This document shows, piece after piece, positions 24,665 through 33,227 of a DNA stretch of 64,000 nucleotides (position 1 is its first letter; each line of letters opens with the position of its first letter). This stretch comes from Paenibacillus typhae (lineage in GTDB: Bacteria; Bacillota; Bacilli; Paenibacillales; Paenibacillaceae), in the NCBI RefSeq assembly GCF_900099765.1, contig NZ_FNDX01000005.1, positions 187,952 to 251,951 of the forward strand, in the 5' to 3' direction. The position numbers and the translations under genes are program-made. The notes beneath the pieces are model-generated. The model saw only the letters and a list, made by a program, of their open reading frames with translations, had not been told where the DNA came from and searched no databases.

Positions 24665-24900
24665 ACACAGGTTCCACCTTATTTTTCAGAATATCAGTAT
24701 TGTGTAGTATTACCCTAACTGGCAGCTAGCAACGCTAAGCCTTACCCGTACAGCGGGATCTGTTCATGGATTTGTCCCGGATTCAATGTGAATGAAGGGG
24801 GTACACTATAGTAAGCACAATTATTATGATAAATCCAAACTGCGAATGCGGATATATAAAATATGTATCTGCAAGATTTCTGAAAGGAGCTATTTCGTCC

Positions 24901-25338
24901 ATGAATAACAATGAGCTGGAGCAGACTATCCTCAAGGCGCTGGATGACAACAAGTTCGGTTCCTTTGGCACGATTGAAGCCGGCAACAAACCAAAGGTGC
25001 GGTATATGGCGGTATTTCATGACGGACTGAATATTTATCTGGCTACCAATCGCAAAACGCATAAGGTAGAAGAGCTGCAGGAGAACCCGAATGCTTTTCT
25101 GCTGCTTGGATATGAACAGGGCGGCGGCAGGGATGTGCTTGAGATTGAAGCCAGAGCTTCCGTCACCAAGGATGACAGCCTGCGCTCCAAGGTCTGGAAC
25201 AAGTCGCTGGAGGAGTGGTTCAAGGGACCGGATGATCCGGATTATGTTATCCTGGAGCTTACACCTACACGCATTGAGTATATGGGCAAAAACAAAGAGC
25301 ACGGCGTCTGGCAGCCTGGTGCTACTGCAGGGAAATAA
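24901..25338 (+). CDS. Pyridoxamine 5'-phosphate oxidase-like general stress protein (GSP26 type)
   Basis: A 145-residue split-barrel flavin-fold protein resembling B. subtilis YdaG/YzzA-type general stress proteins. Landmarks are GSFGTIEAGNKPKVRYMAVF, LNIYLATNRKTHKVEELQEN and the C-terminal YVILELTPTRIEYM. ATG 24901 follows AAAGGAG by 11 bases; the upstream ATG at 24826 has no site and adds non-conserved residues. Members bind FMN or F420-like cofactors; the substrate is unknown. Confidence 0.85.
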   Translation: MNNNELEQTILKALDDNKFGSFGTIEAGNKPKVRYMAVFHDGLNIYLATNRKTHKVEELQENPNAFLLLGYEQGGGRDVLEIEARASVTKDDSLRSKVWNKSLEEWFKGPDDPDYVILELTPTRIEYMGKNKEHGVWQPGATAGK

Positions 25339-25384
25339 CAGCTTTCCGGGCAGCGTAGCAGACAGAGCAGCCGGCATCAAATAC

Positions 25385-25422
25385 AGCCACCCGCGGACTC
25401 CGGTTCCGCAGGTGGCTTTTTT
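25385..25422 (+). terminator. Terminator after the GSP26-like gene
   Basis: AGCCACC.GCGGA, loop, TCCGC.GGTGGCT followed by TTTTT. Confidence 0.88.
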
Positions 25423-25568
25423 GGGATGTACCGGCTGCCGGAATCTGACCTTAACCTGCAAAAAAAGGTTAAAGCCGTCATTTTGCATCACCACATGGCT
25501 AAAAATTGGCAGATCATGATATAATGGCTACACTTAGGGTTCGACATTTGATGCGAGGGAGGATGTCT

Positions 25569-26606
25569 ATGAACTGTAGGGACTGCTCTGCCATTGAGCC
25601 GGTGGAGGATGAGGGGGAAATCCGGTTTCGGCCGTGTACCTTTGTGATTGCTTCTGCATTGAGAGCTTCGGGAGTGGAGTTTACAGCAGGGAAGAATACG
25701 GGGGAGATCCCGTACACTTCCAGAGAGGCGCTCTTTGAGCTGCTGAAGCTTCTGGCCATACTGCAGGAACAAGCGGATACTCATCTGAAGCTGTGCATCA
25801 GCGGCAAGTCAGGCCGCCTGACAGCAGAGCGCTGGGTCTCCTTGGAGCAGCTAGAAATAAGATTCGCCAACGACAATCTGATTTCCATCATTTCCAATCA
25901 TGACTTTACCAGCCACATGCAGCCTATTGTGAATTTTACCGAGGAGATTGTGGGCTTTGAACTGCTGCTGCGGCCGTTGCCCGAGGGAAGTGCTTTTCAG
26001 CCCTACGAGCTGTTTGAAATCGCCCGGCAGACCGGGTTTCATTCTTTTCTGGACCGTGCTGCGCGCATTTCGGCCATTGAGACCAGTGCGAAGCTGCTGC
26101 CCAGGGGTATTAAACGTTTCGTTAATTTTTTGCCATCCTCCATTTATAATCCGAATTTTTGCCTTACCCACACCTTTGAGGCCATCGAACGATTGGATCA
26201 GGACCCGGAGGACTTTGTGTTCGAGGTAGTGGAGACAGAGAAAATCAGTAACATGGACCATCTGCAGGCTATTTTTACAGAATACCGCAGACAAGGGATG
26301 CGGGTCGCGCTTGATGATGTCGGAGCAGGGTATTCGACCGTGGAGGTCATGTCCAGCCTCAAGCCGGATTATGTGAAGATCGACCGGAATCTGATCAGCT
26401 ATTGCGATCAGGATAACCACAAGCAGAGAACAATCAAGGATATCATCAGCCGGGCCGGATCCTTTGGAGCCAGTGTGCTGGCCGAGGGCATCGAGCGGCG
26501 GGAAGAATTCCAGTACTGCCGGGAGATCGGCATTGAGCTTGCCCAGGGCTATCTTTTCGGCAAACCGGAGGACAAGCCGCCGGCACATTTCGGATTTAGC
26601 GCATAA
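25569..26606 (+). CDS. EAL-domain c-di-GMP phosphodiesterase
   Basis: A 345-residue protein with a ~100-residue N-terminal part and a complete EAL domain (about 115-340). The N-terminus starts MNCRDCSAIE with CxxC and a third Cys near residue 24. The EAL motif reads ELLLR (Glu131). KRFVNFLPSSIYNPN, FVFEVVETEK, LDDVGAGYST, PDYVKIDRNLI, AEGIE and QGYLFGKP supply the metal-binding and catalytic residues, so hydrolysis of c-di-GMP is expected. ATG 25569 follows GAGGGAGG by 6 bases. An extended -10 (TGATATAAT, near 25518-25526) lies upstream. The input sensed by the N-terminus is unknown; the cysteines hint at metal or redox. Confidence 0.92.
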   Translation: MNCRDCSAIEPVEDEGEIRFRPCTFVIASALRASGVEFTAGKNTGEIPYTSREALFELLKLLAILQEQADTHLKLCISGKSGRLTAERWVSLEQLEIRFANDNLISIISNHDFTSHMQPIVNFTEEIVGFELLLRPLPEGSAFQPYELFEIARQTGFHSFLDRAARISAIETSAKLLPRGIKRFVNFLPSSIYNPNFCLTHTFEAIERLDQDPEDFVFEVVETEKISNMDHLQAIFTEYRRQGMRVALDDVGAGYSTVEVMSSLKPDYVKIDRNLISYCDQDNHKQRTIKDIISRAGSFGASVLAEGIERREEFQYCREIGIELAQGYLFGKPEDKPPAHFGFSA

Positions 26607-26628
26607 CGTATGAAGTACATATTCCCCG

Positions 26629-26664
26629 GAGCGAACGCGGTTTATCCGCCGCCCCGGGGATTAT
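26629..26664 (+). terminator. Probable terminator after the EAL gene
   Basis: ATTCCCCGG, loop, CCGGGGAT then TTATTT: a strong stem with a modest T-tract. Confidence 0.5.
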
Positions 26665-26701
26665 TTGCGAACGAGACAAATTCAGAAAAAATGGAGGGTC
26701 T

Positions 26702-27376
26702 ATGGGTATTACATTGCTGTATGTGGAAGATGACCGGGAGATCGGGAGCGCGGTTTCTGCAGATTTGCGGGAAAGAAAGTATGCGGTCCGCTGGCAGCAG
26801 AGCGGCGAGGGTGCAGTTGAGGCTGCGGCAGGCTGTCAGCTGGCCATTCTGGATGTCATGCTGCCGGGGCTTGATGGCTTCACCGTCGGACAGCGGCTGA
26901 AACGGGCCTATCCGGAGATGCCGGTCCTGATGTTATCCGCCCGTACCTCCATAGACGACAAGCTGCAGGGGCTGGAGTTCGCAGATGATTATTTGACGAA
27001 GCCGTTCCATCCCGACGAACTCGCAGCCAGGATTGAAGTGCTGCTACGGCGAACCGGTGCTGCCGAGCCTGCGCCGCTAGTGCTTAAACATCTTGTTGTG
27101 TATGAGGGCAACAACGTGATTCAGGAAGCGGCGACCGGCCGCGAGATTCTGCTTACCGGCAAGCAATTTCAGATCTTTACCTATATGCTGCGCCATCTCG
27201 GGCAGATCCTGACCAAGGAACAGATCTATGAAGCCGTCTGGGGCGAGGCCTATATTGAAGGGGATAAGACATTGATGGTACATATCCGCTATCTGCGCGA
27301 GAAGCTGGAGCTTGATCCGGCTGCTCCGGAGATTATTGAGACCGTCCGGGGGATTGGCTATAGGGTGAGGGCATGA
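26702..27376 (+). CDS. OmpR-family response regulator
   Basis: A 224-residue regulator. The receiver domain has the acidic pair in YVEDDREIG, the phospho-acceptor Asp in LAILDVMLPGLDG, LMLSART and the conserved Lys in YLTKPFHPDE. The C-terminal winged helix includes LTGKQFQIFTYMLRHLGQIL and TVRGIGYRV. It overlaps the kinase gene by 4 bases (ATGA) and is followed by an ABC transporter of the lantibiotic-protection type, its likely target. Confidence 0.95.
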   Translation: MGITLLYVEDDREIGSAVSADLRERKYAVRWQQSGEGAVEAAAGCQLAILDVMLPGLDGFTVGQRLKRAYPEMPVLMLSARTSIDDKLQGLEFADDYLTKPFHPDELAARIEVLLRRTGAAEPAPLVLKHLVVYEGNNVIQEAATGREILLTGKQFQIFTYMLRHLGQILTKEQIYEAVWGEAYIEGDKTLMVHIRYLREKLELDPAAPEIIETVRGIGYRVRA

Positions 27377-28809
27377 GCGGGCGGAGGAGCCTGGGCGGGC
27401 GCCAGCAGTCCCTGCTGTCCCGTTATCTGCTGATTATTGTAGCAGCGCTGCTGTTTATTCCGGTCGGTATACCTCTGACCTTTGCGGGCTATAATCTGTT
27501 TAATCTGCAGACTGCCGAAAAACCGCCGGAGGAATATAAGCTGTATTCCAACATCACGGCACTGGAGGAGCAGTGGCATCAGGAGGCGTTGAGCTTGTCC
27601 GGGCAGACTCCTGATGCGATCGACCGCAGGCTGGAGGAGCTGAGCGGCAGCTATCCGCTGGCCGCCATGTTCTGGGTGGACGGAGGCGGGCAGACCCGGC
27701 AGATTCATACACCGGAGGACCCGCAGCTTCAGGGGCAGCTTGGCATGGACAGAATACCTGCACAGTGGAGCGCACCGGAAGCTATTGCTTTCATGAAGGA
27801 TGCGGCCAGGCAGGAACCGCTGGCCATAGTCGCATTCATAGGCGACCGCGCAGATGCCGGTGAAGGCTTTCTGGTTATGCAGATACCCGAGAAGATTACC
27901 GAGGCCTACCGGTTCCAGAGCCTGAGCTCCTGGTATATTCTCGTACTGCTGATCTTTTTCGCGCTGTTTGTTGCGGTATCCTGGCTGTTCTTCACCGGAA
28001 TCCGCAGGCGCCTGCTGCGGCTGCAGACAGCCATGAGCTTCACCGGAGGCGCCGGCATCCCTGAACCCATCGCACCCGGCAAGGCGGATGAAATCGGCCG
28101 TCTGGAGGAGGCGTTCAATCATATGGTCGCAGAGCTGACTGTGAGCCGCAGGCGGGAGGCTGAGGAGGAAGGGCTGCGCAAGCGGCTGGTCGCCGACCTG
28201 TCGCATGATCTGCGGACGCCGCTGACCGTAATACGCAGCCATCTCCATGTGCTGGGCAAGGAAGGCTTGTCCCGGCGCGGGCAGGAGTCCATTCTGCTAA
28301 TGGACGAGCGGATTGAAAGCCTCAGCGGCCTCATTGATAATCTGCTGTCCTACAACCTGCTCAGCAGCGGCCGGGTGACTCTGAATCCTGAGCGCAAGGA
28401 TGTGCTGCGTATATTGCGGGAAAGTGCGGCTGCCTGGTATCCACTGTGGGAAAAGGACGGGTTCGAGGTGGACATCAGCCTGGAGGGGGAGCCCTTATAC
28501 TGGATCATCGACGAGAGCTGGTTCCGGCGGATTCTCGATAATCTGTTTCAGAACATTGTCCGCCACGCGCGCAGCGGAAAATATGTCGGCGTGCGGACGG
28601 TAACGCGGGAAGCCGGGCGTGCGGTTGTCATCTCTGACCGCGGACAGGGGATGGACAGCACTCCGGAAGCAGCGGGTGCAGGGCTTGGCCTGTCGATTGT
28701 TGATCTGCTGCTGAACCGGATGGAGCTTGCCCGGAAGACTGTCAGCTCCCAGCAGGGAACATCCATTGAAATTACCCAGCCGCAGGCGAATAATTTAAAC
28801 AAAATTTAA
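27373..28809 (+). CDS. Sensor histidine kinase
   Basis: A 478-residue membrane kinase. TM1 is at about 17-38, followed by an extracellular domain of ~140 residues, TM2 at about 182-205, a HAMP linker, the H-box DLSHDLRTPLTVI, the N-box DNLFQNIVRHARSG and G-boxes ISDRGQGMD and GAGLGLSIVDLLL. The large extracytoplasmic loop distinguishes it from the intramembrane-sensing BceS kinases. It is coupled with the response regulator by overlap. The signal may be an envelope-active peptide, inferred from the following transporter. Confidence 0.94.
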   Translation: MSGRRSLGGRQQSLLSRYLLIIVAALLFIPVGIPLTFAGYNLFNLQTAEKPPEEYKLYSNITALEEQWHQEALSLSGQTPDAIDRRLEELSGSYPLAAMFWVDGGGQTRQIHTPEDPQLQGQLGMDRIPAQWSAPEAIAFMKDAARQEPLAIVAFIGDRADAGEGFLVMQIPEKITEAYRFQSLSSWYILVLLIFFALFVAVSWLFFTGIRRRLLRLQTAMSFTGGAGIPEPIAPGKADEIGRLEEAFNHMVAELTVSRRREAEEEGLRKRLVADLSHDLRTPLTVIRSHLHVLGKEGLSRRGQESILLMDERIESLSGLIDNLLSYNLLSSGRVTLNPERKDVLRILRESAAAWYPLWEKDGFEVDISLEGEPLYWIIDESWFRRILDNLFQNIVRHARSGKYVGVRTVTREAGRAVVISDRGQGMDSTPEAAGAGLGLSIVDLLLNRMELARKTVSSQQGTSIEITQPQANNLNKI

Positions 28810-28870
28810 ACTTGCTGCGGCCGCTGCTTTAACCTCGGGGCGTTATGCTGAATACCGAGGTGAACGACTA

Positions 28871-29782
28871 ATGAAATCAACGGTAATCAAAACGACAGGT
28901 TTAAGAAAGGTGTACCGCGGCCGGGCTGCGGTCGAGCACTTGGAGCTGAATATCGGCCGGGGTGAAATCTACGGCTTCCTCGGACCGAATGGAGCAGGTA
29001 AAACGACAACCATCCGTATGCTGCTGGGTCTGATCAAGCCTACCTCCGGACGGATTGAAATCTTCGGACAGGAGCTGCGGAAGCACAGGCTGCAGATTCT
29101 GCGGAAGGTGGGCTCGCTTGTGGAGTCGCCGTCCTACTACGGGCATCTGAATGCAGTGGATAATCTGGAGGCGATCCGCCGGATTCTGGATGCTCCCAAG
29201 TCCCGGATTGCCGAGGTGCTTGATATTGTCTCCCTGACCGGTGAAGAGAAGCGTCCGGTTAAGGGGTTTTCGCTCGGTATGAAGCAGCGTCTGGGGATTG
29301 CTGCCGCCCTGCTGGGCAGCCCTGAGCTGCTGATTCTGGATGAGCCCACGAACGGGCTTGACCCTTCCGGTATCCAGGAGATCCGGTCGCTGATCAAGCG
29401 ATTGCCAGCTGAGCATGGGATTACAGTGCTCGTCTCAAGCCATCTGCTCAGCGAGATCGAGCAAATGGCCGATACCGTGGGCATTATCCGCCAGGGCAAG
29501 ATGGTCTATCAGGATACGATCGCCCATCTGCAGGAGCAGGCCGCAGGCGATCTCCGGCTTGCGGTATCTGAGCCGGAGGCTGCCCTGGAACTAGCCAAGC
29601 GGCGGGGCTGCGGAGGGTCCCTGCAGGAGAGCCGGGTTATTCTACCCCGCATGAGTGATGCCCGCGTAGCACTGCTGATCAAAGAGCTGGTAGAGAACGG
29701 GCATGCGGTCTACCGGGTCGAGGAACGGCGGCAGTCCCTGGAACAATTCTTCCTGCAGGTTGTTGAGGGAGGAGTGTCATGA
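28871..29782 (+). CDS. ABC transporter ATPase, lantibiotic-protection (BcrA/MutF) type
   Basis: A 303-residue ATPase with Walker A GPNGAGKTT, signature FSLGMKQRLGIA, Walker B LLILDEPTNGLDP and the typical C-terminal regulatory part. The signature LGMKQR instead of LSGGQ is characteristic of the bacitracin/lantibiotic immunity group. It overlaps the next gene by 4 bases. With two permeases it would form an exporter or target-protection complex for envelope-active peptides. Confidence 0.93.
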   Translation: MKSTVIKTTGLRKVYRGRAAVEHLELNIGRGEIYGFLGPNGAGKTTTIRMLLGLIKPTSGRIEIFGQELRKHRLQILRKVGSLVESPSYYGHLNAVDNLEAIRRILDAPKSRIAEVLDIVSLTGEEKRPVKGFSLGMKQRLGIAAALLGSPELLILDEPTNGLDPSGIQEIRSLIKRLPAEHGITVLVSSHLLSEIEQMADTVGIIRQGKMVYQDTIAHLQEQAAGDLRLAVSEPEAALELAKRRGCGGSLQESRVILPRMSDARVALLIKELVENGHAVYRVEERRQSLEQFFLQVVEGGVS

Positions 29783-30495
29783 TGTGGCGGGCGCTGTCGG
29801 CGGATTGGCTCAAAATACGCGGCAAAGGCCTGTGGTTCCTTGTCTTTCTTGGACCCCTCGGTCTTACTGCGATGCAGGGGCTGAACTTTGGCATCCGTTA
29901 TGATTATCTGAAAGGGCAGTACCAGTCAGATCTATGGGAAGGACTGCTCGGCAATGTTGCCGGCTTCGTACCGATCGCCCTCTATCTGGGCGGAACGCTG
30001 ATCTGTTCCCTGATTGCGAATGTGGAGCATCAGATGAGCTCGTGGAAGCAGCTGCTGGCCCTTCCGGTTTCACGCACCTCCGTATTCATGGCCAAGCTGC
30101 TGCTTTGCCTGCTGCTGCTGGTCTGCTCCTGTCTGCTGCTGTCCGCCGGGACTCTGGGCCTGGGGCTGATCCTTGGCTTCGGCTCCCAGCCGGTACCTTA
30201 TGCCGATATCCTGCGGCTTGGTTTTGCTTCTTATGCCGGTGCGCTGCCGGTCATTGCGCTGCAGTTGTGGCTCTCCCTTTCCAGCCGCAATCAGACCTTT
30301 CCTGTAGCTGTCGGAATTACGCTGTCGCTGCTCAGCATCTTCTCCATGTATTTGTCCGAATGGATGCCGCTGACCTGGCCTGCCCTTGCCTGGGAGGCAG
30401 AGTCCCCATGGCTGTTCATCACGTCCGGCCTGCTGCTTGGCCTGCTGATGATCCTGCCCGGAGCTATTCATTTCGCGCGAAAGGATGTGGACTAA
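29779..30495 (+). CDS. ABC transporter permease, lantibiotic-protection (MutE/EpiE) type
   Basis: 238 residues with about six TM helices. NVEHQMSSWKQLLALPVSRTS is the family's conserved segment after TM2. It overlaps the ATPase gene (ATGA) and precedes a second related permease. The two probably form the heterodimeric membrane part of the transporter. Confidence 0.88.
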   Translation: MMWRALSADWLKIRGKGLWFLVFLGPLGLTAMQGLNFGIRYDYLKGQYQSDLWEGLLGNVAGFVPIALYLGGTLICSLIANVEHQMSSWKQLLALPVSRTSVFMAKLLLCLLLLVCSCLLLSAGTLGLGLILGFGSQPVPYADILRLGFASYAGALPVIALQLWLSLSSRNQTFPVAVGITLSLLSIFSMYLSEWMPLTWPALAWEAESPWLFITSGLLLGLLMILPGAIHFARKDVD

Positions 30496-30496
30496 G

Positions 30497-31237
30497 ATGC
30501 GGAGGTTCTGGAGAATTCTCTCGGCGGAGAGAATGAAGCTGTCGAAGTCCTTTATCTGGCTGCTGGTTGTCATCAGTCCGGTCATCGCGCTGCCGGTGGG
30601 TGCTCTGGCTAATGTGCAGGAGGATGGAGAGCTGTTATCCTGGCAGATACTGCTGAATGTCATGTCCCTGATGCATGCCTTATTGTTTCTTCCTGTACTC
30701 ACAGGACTCTTTGCGGCGCTCATCTGCCGCGCCGAACACACTGACGGCGGCTGGAAGATGCTGCTCTCGCTTCCTGTAACACGAACATCGGTATACCTTG
30801 CGAAGTTTACTGTTATTATGGCGCTGCTGGCCTGCGTCCAGCTGGCTTTTCTGGCGGCCCTGCTGGGCATGGGCCTGTACCGCGGGGCTCAAGGGCCTGT
30901 ACCCTGGCCGCTGTTCCTCTCAAGCATAGCGGGCGGCTGGTTCGCCTGTCTGCCGCTTGCTGCGCTGCAGCTGGGTGTATCCCAGGGCTGGAGCAGCTTC
31001 GGCGCACCGCTGGCGCTCAATGTCAGCCTGACCATCCCCAATATGCTGATCGTCAACTCGGCCACGTACGGGCCCTATTATCCGTGGGCCCAGCCTCTGC
31101 TTGCCATGTCACCCTTCGGAGGAGACGAGTTCGGCGCATTTCATCTGCCGGCACAGACGCTGATGCTTGTAGTATCCGCCAGTCTGATTGTGTTCCTGGC
31201 TGCCGGTCTGCTGGCTTTCCGGCGCAAGGCGGTCTAG
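30497..31237 (+). CDS. ABC transporter permease, lantibiotic-protection (MutG) type
   Basis: 246 residues with about six TM helices; CRAEHTDGGWKMLLSLPVTR is the counterpart of the conserved segment in the previous permease. I prefer ATG 30497, with AAAGGA 11 bases upstream, over ATG 30485, which lies directly on that motif. It is the last gene of the five-gene regulator-kinase-transporter set. Confidence 0.87.
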   Translation: MRRFWRILSAERMKLSKSFIWLLVVISPVIALPVGALANVQEDGELLSWQILLNVMSLMHALLFLPVLTGLFAALICRAEHTDGGWKMLLSLPVTRTSVYLAKFTVIMALLACVQLAFLAALLGMGLYRGAQGPVPWPLFLSSIAGGWFACLPLAALQLGVSQGWSSFGAPLALNVSLTIPNMLIVNSATYGPYYPWAQPLLAMSPFGGDEFGAFHLPAQTLMLVVSASLIVFLAAGLLAFRRKAV

Positions 31238-31308
31238 GACGGCTTAACCGCCCGGTACCTGTGAATTGTCACCCGTCCCCTTCCCAGTACACTCTGCGGT
31301 CAGCTCAA

Positions 31309-31337
31309 TGGACATTGTCCGAAGTTTTTTCTATAAT
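31309..31337 (+). promoter_or_regulatory. Promoter of the ArsR-family gene
   Basis: TGGACA (31309-31314) and TATAAT (31332-31337), 17 bases apart. No copy of the ATATGA..TCATAT operator lies here, unlike at czcD and cadA. Confidence 0.75.
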
Positions 31338-31402
31338 TAATCGTAGAGAATCTTATTAACGACCGGTGCGACCGGGGGAAGCTTAATTAGGAGGGCGGAA
31401 GC

Positions 31403-31768
31403 ATGGAGCCGGCAGCACTTGAAGAATGCGATAATACCTGCAGCGGTTCGGAGCTGGGGCCGGAGACAGCGGCGCTCATTCTGCCTGACCGGGGAACTAC
31501 GGACAAAATGGCCGAGATGTTCAAAGCGCTGGGCGATCCGACAAGAGTGCGGATGATTTACGCTTTATCGCAGAGAGAGCTGTGCGTGCACGATCTGTCC
31601 ACTATCCTTGATATGGGGCAGTCGGCGGTATCCCATCAGCTCCGCTATTTGCGGAATCTGCGGATTGTGAAGCGCCGCAAAGAAGGCAAAACCGTATATT
31701 ATTCGCTGAACGACGCGCATGTTGAGCAGATTTTCCTGCAGACACATGAGCATATCCGGCACGAATAG
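31403..31768 (+). CDS. czrA: ArsR/SmtB-family zinc/cadmium sensor (CzrA/ZiaR type)
   Basis: A 121-residue winged-helix metal sensor. The alpha-5 zinc site is complete: D-x-H-x10-H-x2-H in DAHVEQIFLQTHEHIRHE. It also has the ingredients of the alpha-3N site of CadC/ZiaR: an N-terminal CDNTC and ELCVHDLS in helix 3. Both sites in one protein occur in cyanobacterial ZiaR. The recognition helix is MGQSAVSHQLRYLRNL. AGGAGGG precedes ATG 31403. It should repress czcD and cadA through the matching palindromes before those genes and release them on Zn/Cd binding. Confidence 0.92.
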   Translation: MEPAALEECDNTCSGSELGPETAALILPDRGTTDKMAEMFKALGDPTRVRMIYALSQRELCVHDLSTILDMGQSAVSHQLRYLRNLRIVKRRKEGKTVYYSLNDAHVEQIFLQTHEHIRHE

Positions 31769-31782
31769 ATCAGGCACACAAG

Positions 31783-31824
31783 AAACCGTCCATAGGGCCA
31801 GCAGCCCCGGGGACGGTTTTTTTT
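31783..31824 (+). terminator. Terminator of the czrA-type gene
   Basis: AAACCGTCC, loop, GGGACGGTTT continuing into a run of eight T's. Confidence 0.9.
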
Positions 31825-31888
31825 GCAGCGTTTAAATATCAGGATGGCTGAAAAAATTATGTATGACTGCTCCGGGCTTTGGCCGGGG

Positions 31889-32965
31889 TCATACCTTTAA
31901 CTCGCCGTGCTCCATAGCGGAATTCTCGACCTGCAGTGTAACGTGGCGGATGCCAAAATCCTGCTCTATAAGACGGACGGCCTGCTGCAAAACAGCCTGA
32001 TGACTGGCGCTATCCCTGATCAGCAGATGTCCGCTAAGCGCGTCCAGGCCGGAGGTAATGCTCCAGATATGGAGATCATGGACATCCATCACGCCGTCGA
32101 TGCCAAGGAGCGCGGCACTGACAGCTCCGGAGTCCACGGAAGGGGGAGCCCCCTCCATCAGAATGTGAAAGGCCTGCTTCACCACACCCCACGCGCTCCG
32201 CAGAATCAGCAGTGCTACAACCACACTGATGATCGGGTCAGCCAGATACCAGGAGAACAGCGACATAACCAGCCCGGCCAGCAGTGCGCCGACAGAGCCG
32301 AGGGCATCACTGACGATATGCAGATAGGCGCTGCGGATGTTGATGTTATCATGGCCGCTGCTCTTGCGCAGCAGCGACCAGGCGCTTGCAAGGTTAGCCA
32401 GAAGACCAACGGCAGCGATGATCATCATGGTACCGCTGGCTACTTCAGGAGGGGAACCGAAGCGCTTGAACGCCTCCCACATGATAAAGCCGGCGATTAC
32501 AAATAGAGTCACTCCGTTAAACAGGGCGGCCATAATTTCAAAGCGGTGAAACCCGTAAGTATTTTTGGCAGAGGCCGGCCTGACGGCAAATATCATGGCG
32601 ACCAGGCTTAAAGCCAGTGAAGCCGTATCACTGAGCATATGCCCGGAGTCTGAGAGCAGCGCCAGGCTGTCCGTGACCAGTCCCCCGAAAAATTCGAGCA
32701 GCATGATTCCGCCGGTAATAATCAAGGCAATCAGCAGACCCTTCCGGTCAGCCGGGGCATGGGAATGGCCATGTCCGTGAGCGTGGTCATGATCATGCCC
32801 TGTGTGACTGTGATTATGAGCGTGCTTATTGTCTGTGCTGCCGTGTTGACGGGAGTGATTCTGGTTCATATCCTGGTGCTCGCCCGTGTGGTTATGACTC
32901 GTGTGGTTTTTGTGGAGCGATTGTTCATTAGCTCTATCGTTGCCTGAGCGGCGGTGCTGATTCAT
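31889..32965 (-). CDS. czcD: Cation diffusion facilitator (CzcD family) zinc/cadmium exporter
   Basis: A 358-residue CDF antiporter. The first ~85 residues are strongly His-rich (HNHSHTGHDHDHAHGHGHSH). Six TM helices follow, with the zinc site residues in SDSGHMLSD (TM2) and SDALGS (TM5), and a C-terminal cytoplasmic domain. ATG 32965 is chosen because GGAAGGGG lies just upstream; the longer frame to 33142 would run through the operator and promoter. The gene is divergent from cadA, and each has its own CzrA-type operator. Confidence 0.94.
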   Translation of the reverse strand: MNQHRRSGNDRANEQSLHKNHTSHNHTGEHQDMNQNHSRQHGSTDNKHAHNHSHTGHDHDHAHGHGHSHAPADRKGLLIALIITGGIMLLEFFGGLVTDSLALLSDSGHMLSDTASLALSLVAMIFAVRPASAKNTYGFHRFEIMAALFNGVTLFVIAGFIMWEAFKRFGSPPEVASGTMMIIAAVGLLANLASAWSLLRKSSGHDNINIRSAYLHIVSDALGSVGALLAGLVMSLFSWYLADPIISVVVALLILRSAWGVVKQAFHILMEGAPPSVDSGAVSAALLGIDGVMDVHDLHIWSITSGLDALSGHLLIRDSASHQAVLQQAVRLIEQDFGIRHVTLQVENSAMEHGELKV

Positions 32966-32988
32966 AAATAAGCCCCTTCCTTTAAAAT

Positions 32989-33044
32989 AACATATGAATG
33001 ATTGCTCATATGTTAATATTATCCCTGCTGAGGTAAAATTACAA
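32989..33044 (-). promoter_or_regulatory. czcD promoter and CzrA-type operator
   Basis: On the minus strand TTGTAA (33039-33044) and TAATAT (33016-33021) are 17 bases apart. Directly downstream, at 32989-33014, is a palindrome with 9-base arms AACATATGA and TCATATGTT around an 8-base spacer, the SmtB/CadC/CzrA operator type. Confidence 0.85.
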
Positions 33045-33135
33045 GCGGCTATATCTTTTATTTTATAGTCCCGGCCGCGGATAGGCATTATCCTGTTAGC
33101 ATCTAAAATAAGCGGAAAAGTATGCAGTTTCTGCA

Positions 33136-33165
33136 TTGACACTGTAAGTTTTAGGAGAATATAAT
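33136..33165 (+). promoter_or_regulatory. cadA promoter
   Basis: TTGACA (33136-33141) and TATAAT (33160-33165), both perfect, with an 18-base spacer. Confidence 0.85.
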
Positions 33166-33177
33166 GTGTTTAAGTTA

Positions 33178-33201
33178 ACATATGAACAAATACTCATATA
33201 T
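33178..33201. promoter_or_regulatory. CzrA-type operator of cadA
   Basis: ACATATGA, an 8-base spacer, TCATATAT: the same arms and spacing as the czcD operator, starting about 13 bases after the -10 box, where a repressor would cover the transcription start. Confidence 0.85.
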
Positions 33202-33227
33202 AGTTAGATCCAAGGGAGATGAGTCAT

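Noticed and set aside
32966..33142. N-terminal extension of CzcD
   Set aside because: The extra frame runs through the czcD promoter and operator; GGAAGGGG supports the start at 32965.
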